NCBI GenBank assembly: GCA_023431725.1
Contig: JAEYVN010000268.1
Coordinates: forward strand, 1-5,213
Reading direction: 5' to 3'
From: Pseudomonadota bacterium
GTDB lineage: Bacteria; Pseudomonadota; Alphaproteobacteria; Rhizobiales; Xanthobacteraceae
Length of the DNA: 5,213 nt
How positions within the stretch are numbered: position 1 is the stretch's first letter; each line of letters starts with the position of its first letter. The notes under the pieces were generated by a model, which had not been told where the DNA came from, did not search any database, and worked only from the letters and a program-made list of their open reading frames with translations. The translations under genes were made by a program, and so were the position numbers. This document shows positions 4,913 through 5,213 of the stretch, one piece after another.

Positions 4913-4919
4913 GGGAGGA
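4913..4919 (+). promoter_or_regulatory. Ribosome binding site of the 3'-terminal exported protein gene
   Basis: GGGAGGA lies 4 nt before the ATG at 4924 and 7 nt before the adjacent ATG at 4927. The second ATG has the better spacing, so the start is ambiguous by one codon. Confidence 0.6.
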
Positions 4920-4923
4920 CGTC

Positions 4924-5213
4924 ATGATGGTTCGCCTGAGATCCTCGTCATTTTTCGTCATATGGGCCGCTCTGCTAACCGGGCTTCTTGCCGGTAGCGC
5001 AGTGGCCCAGGACAAGCCGGTTCGCGTCCGTGGCGAGATTGTCGCCATCGATGGGCCGACGATGACCGTCAAGTCGCGCGACAGCCAAGACCTGACGATC
5101 AAGCTCGCCGACAACGTCGGCGTCGCGGCCATCGTCAAGGCCAGCATGGCCGACATCAAGCCGAACGCCTATGTCGGCATCTCATCAATGTCGCAGCCCG
5201 ACGGCACGCAGCG
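4924..5213 (+). CDS. Small exported protein of unknown function, 3' end outside window
   Basis: I translated 96 codons, open to the right edge. The N-terminus is a classic Sec signal peptide: MMVRLRSSS (basic), then FFVIWAALLTGLLAGS (hydrophobic, about 10-25), then AVA-Q with probable signal peptidase I cleavage before Gln29. The mature part is hydrophilic and reads like a small beta-rich domain: VRVRGEIVAIDGPTMTVKSRD, then LTIKLADNVGVAAIVKASMADIKPNAYVGISSM. The 'V-x-G-x-I-x-x-I-D-G-x-x-x-x-V-K-x-R-D ... D-I-K-P-x-x-Y-V-G' layout resembles DUF5666-like periplasmic domains and short secreted proteins I associate with Bradyrhizobium relatives. No catalytic residues are apparent. It has its own ribosome site, lies 75 bp past the SDR and beyond a hairpin, and is probably outside the HPA operon. 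Whether the start is 4924 or 4927 is unresolved. Confidence 0.75.
   Translation, partial: MMVRLRSSSFFVIWAALLTGLLAGSAVAQDKPVRVRGEIVAIDGPTMTVKSRDSQDLTIKLADNVGVAAIVKASMADIKPNAYVGISSMSQPDGTQ

Overview
The window holds part of a homoprotocatechuate (3,4-dihydroxyphenylacetate) meta-cleavage cluster, the lower part of 4-hydroxyphenylacetate (HPA) catabolism. By eye the DNA is GC-rich, with the codon habits and intergenic palindromes usual in Hyphomicrobiales. An alphaproteobacterium of the Bradyrhizobium/Rhodopseudomonas/Afipia kind is my best guess, but it is an inference and no marker gene in the window proves it.

Layout. On the minus strand, reading leftwards from about 1467, are hpaF (CHM isomerase) and hpaE (CHMS dehydrogenase). 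They overlap by ATGA, and hpaE runs off the left edge. A 317-bp divergent intergenic region follows (1468-1784). It carries a perfect 12-bp palindrome, TTAACATGTTAA, that looks like a MarR-type operator, and two adjacent long inverted repeats with TA borders that look like miniature transposable elements. On the plus strand, from 1785, are a DapA-superfamily aldolase (probable functional replacement of HpaI), a fumarylacetoacetate-hydrolase-family enzyme (HpaG-like), the regulator HpaR (MarR family), and a short-chain dehydrogenase-like protein whose whole catalytic tetrad is replaced. The first three overlap by ATGA, and the SDR follows hpaR after 9 bp with a GTG start. After a 75-bp gap with a hairpin, a small exported protein begins and runs off the right edge; it looks unrelated to the pathway.

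How the genes work together. HpaE oxidises 5-carboxymethyl-2-hydroxymuconate semialdehyde to the acid. HpaF isomerises it to the 2-oxo tricarboxylate. The HpaG-like protein decarboxylates and/or isomerises that to 2-hydroxyhepta-2,4-dienedioate. After hydration (no HpaH hydratase is visible here), the DapA-like aldolase would release pyruvate and succinic semialdehyde. HpaR, encoded inside the plus-strand operon, would repress one or both divergent units through the palindrome. The ring-cleavage dioxygenase (HpaD), the hydratase (HpaH), the hydroxylase (HpaBC) and transport genes are not in the window and may lie to the left, beyond hpaE.

The points most worth following are the SDR-like protein lacking N-S-Y-K, the DapA-for-HpaI substitution, and the paired mirror-image repeats lying between the presumed operator and the hpaI-like operon.
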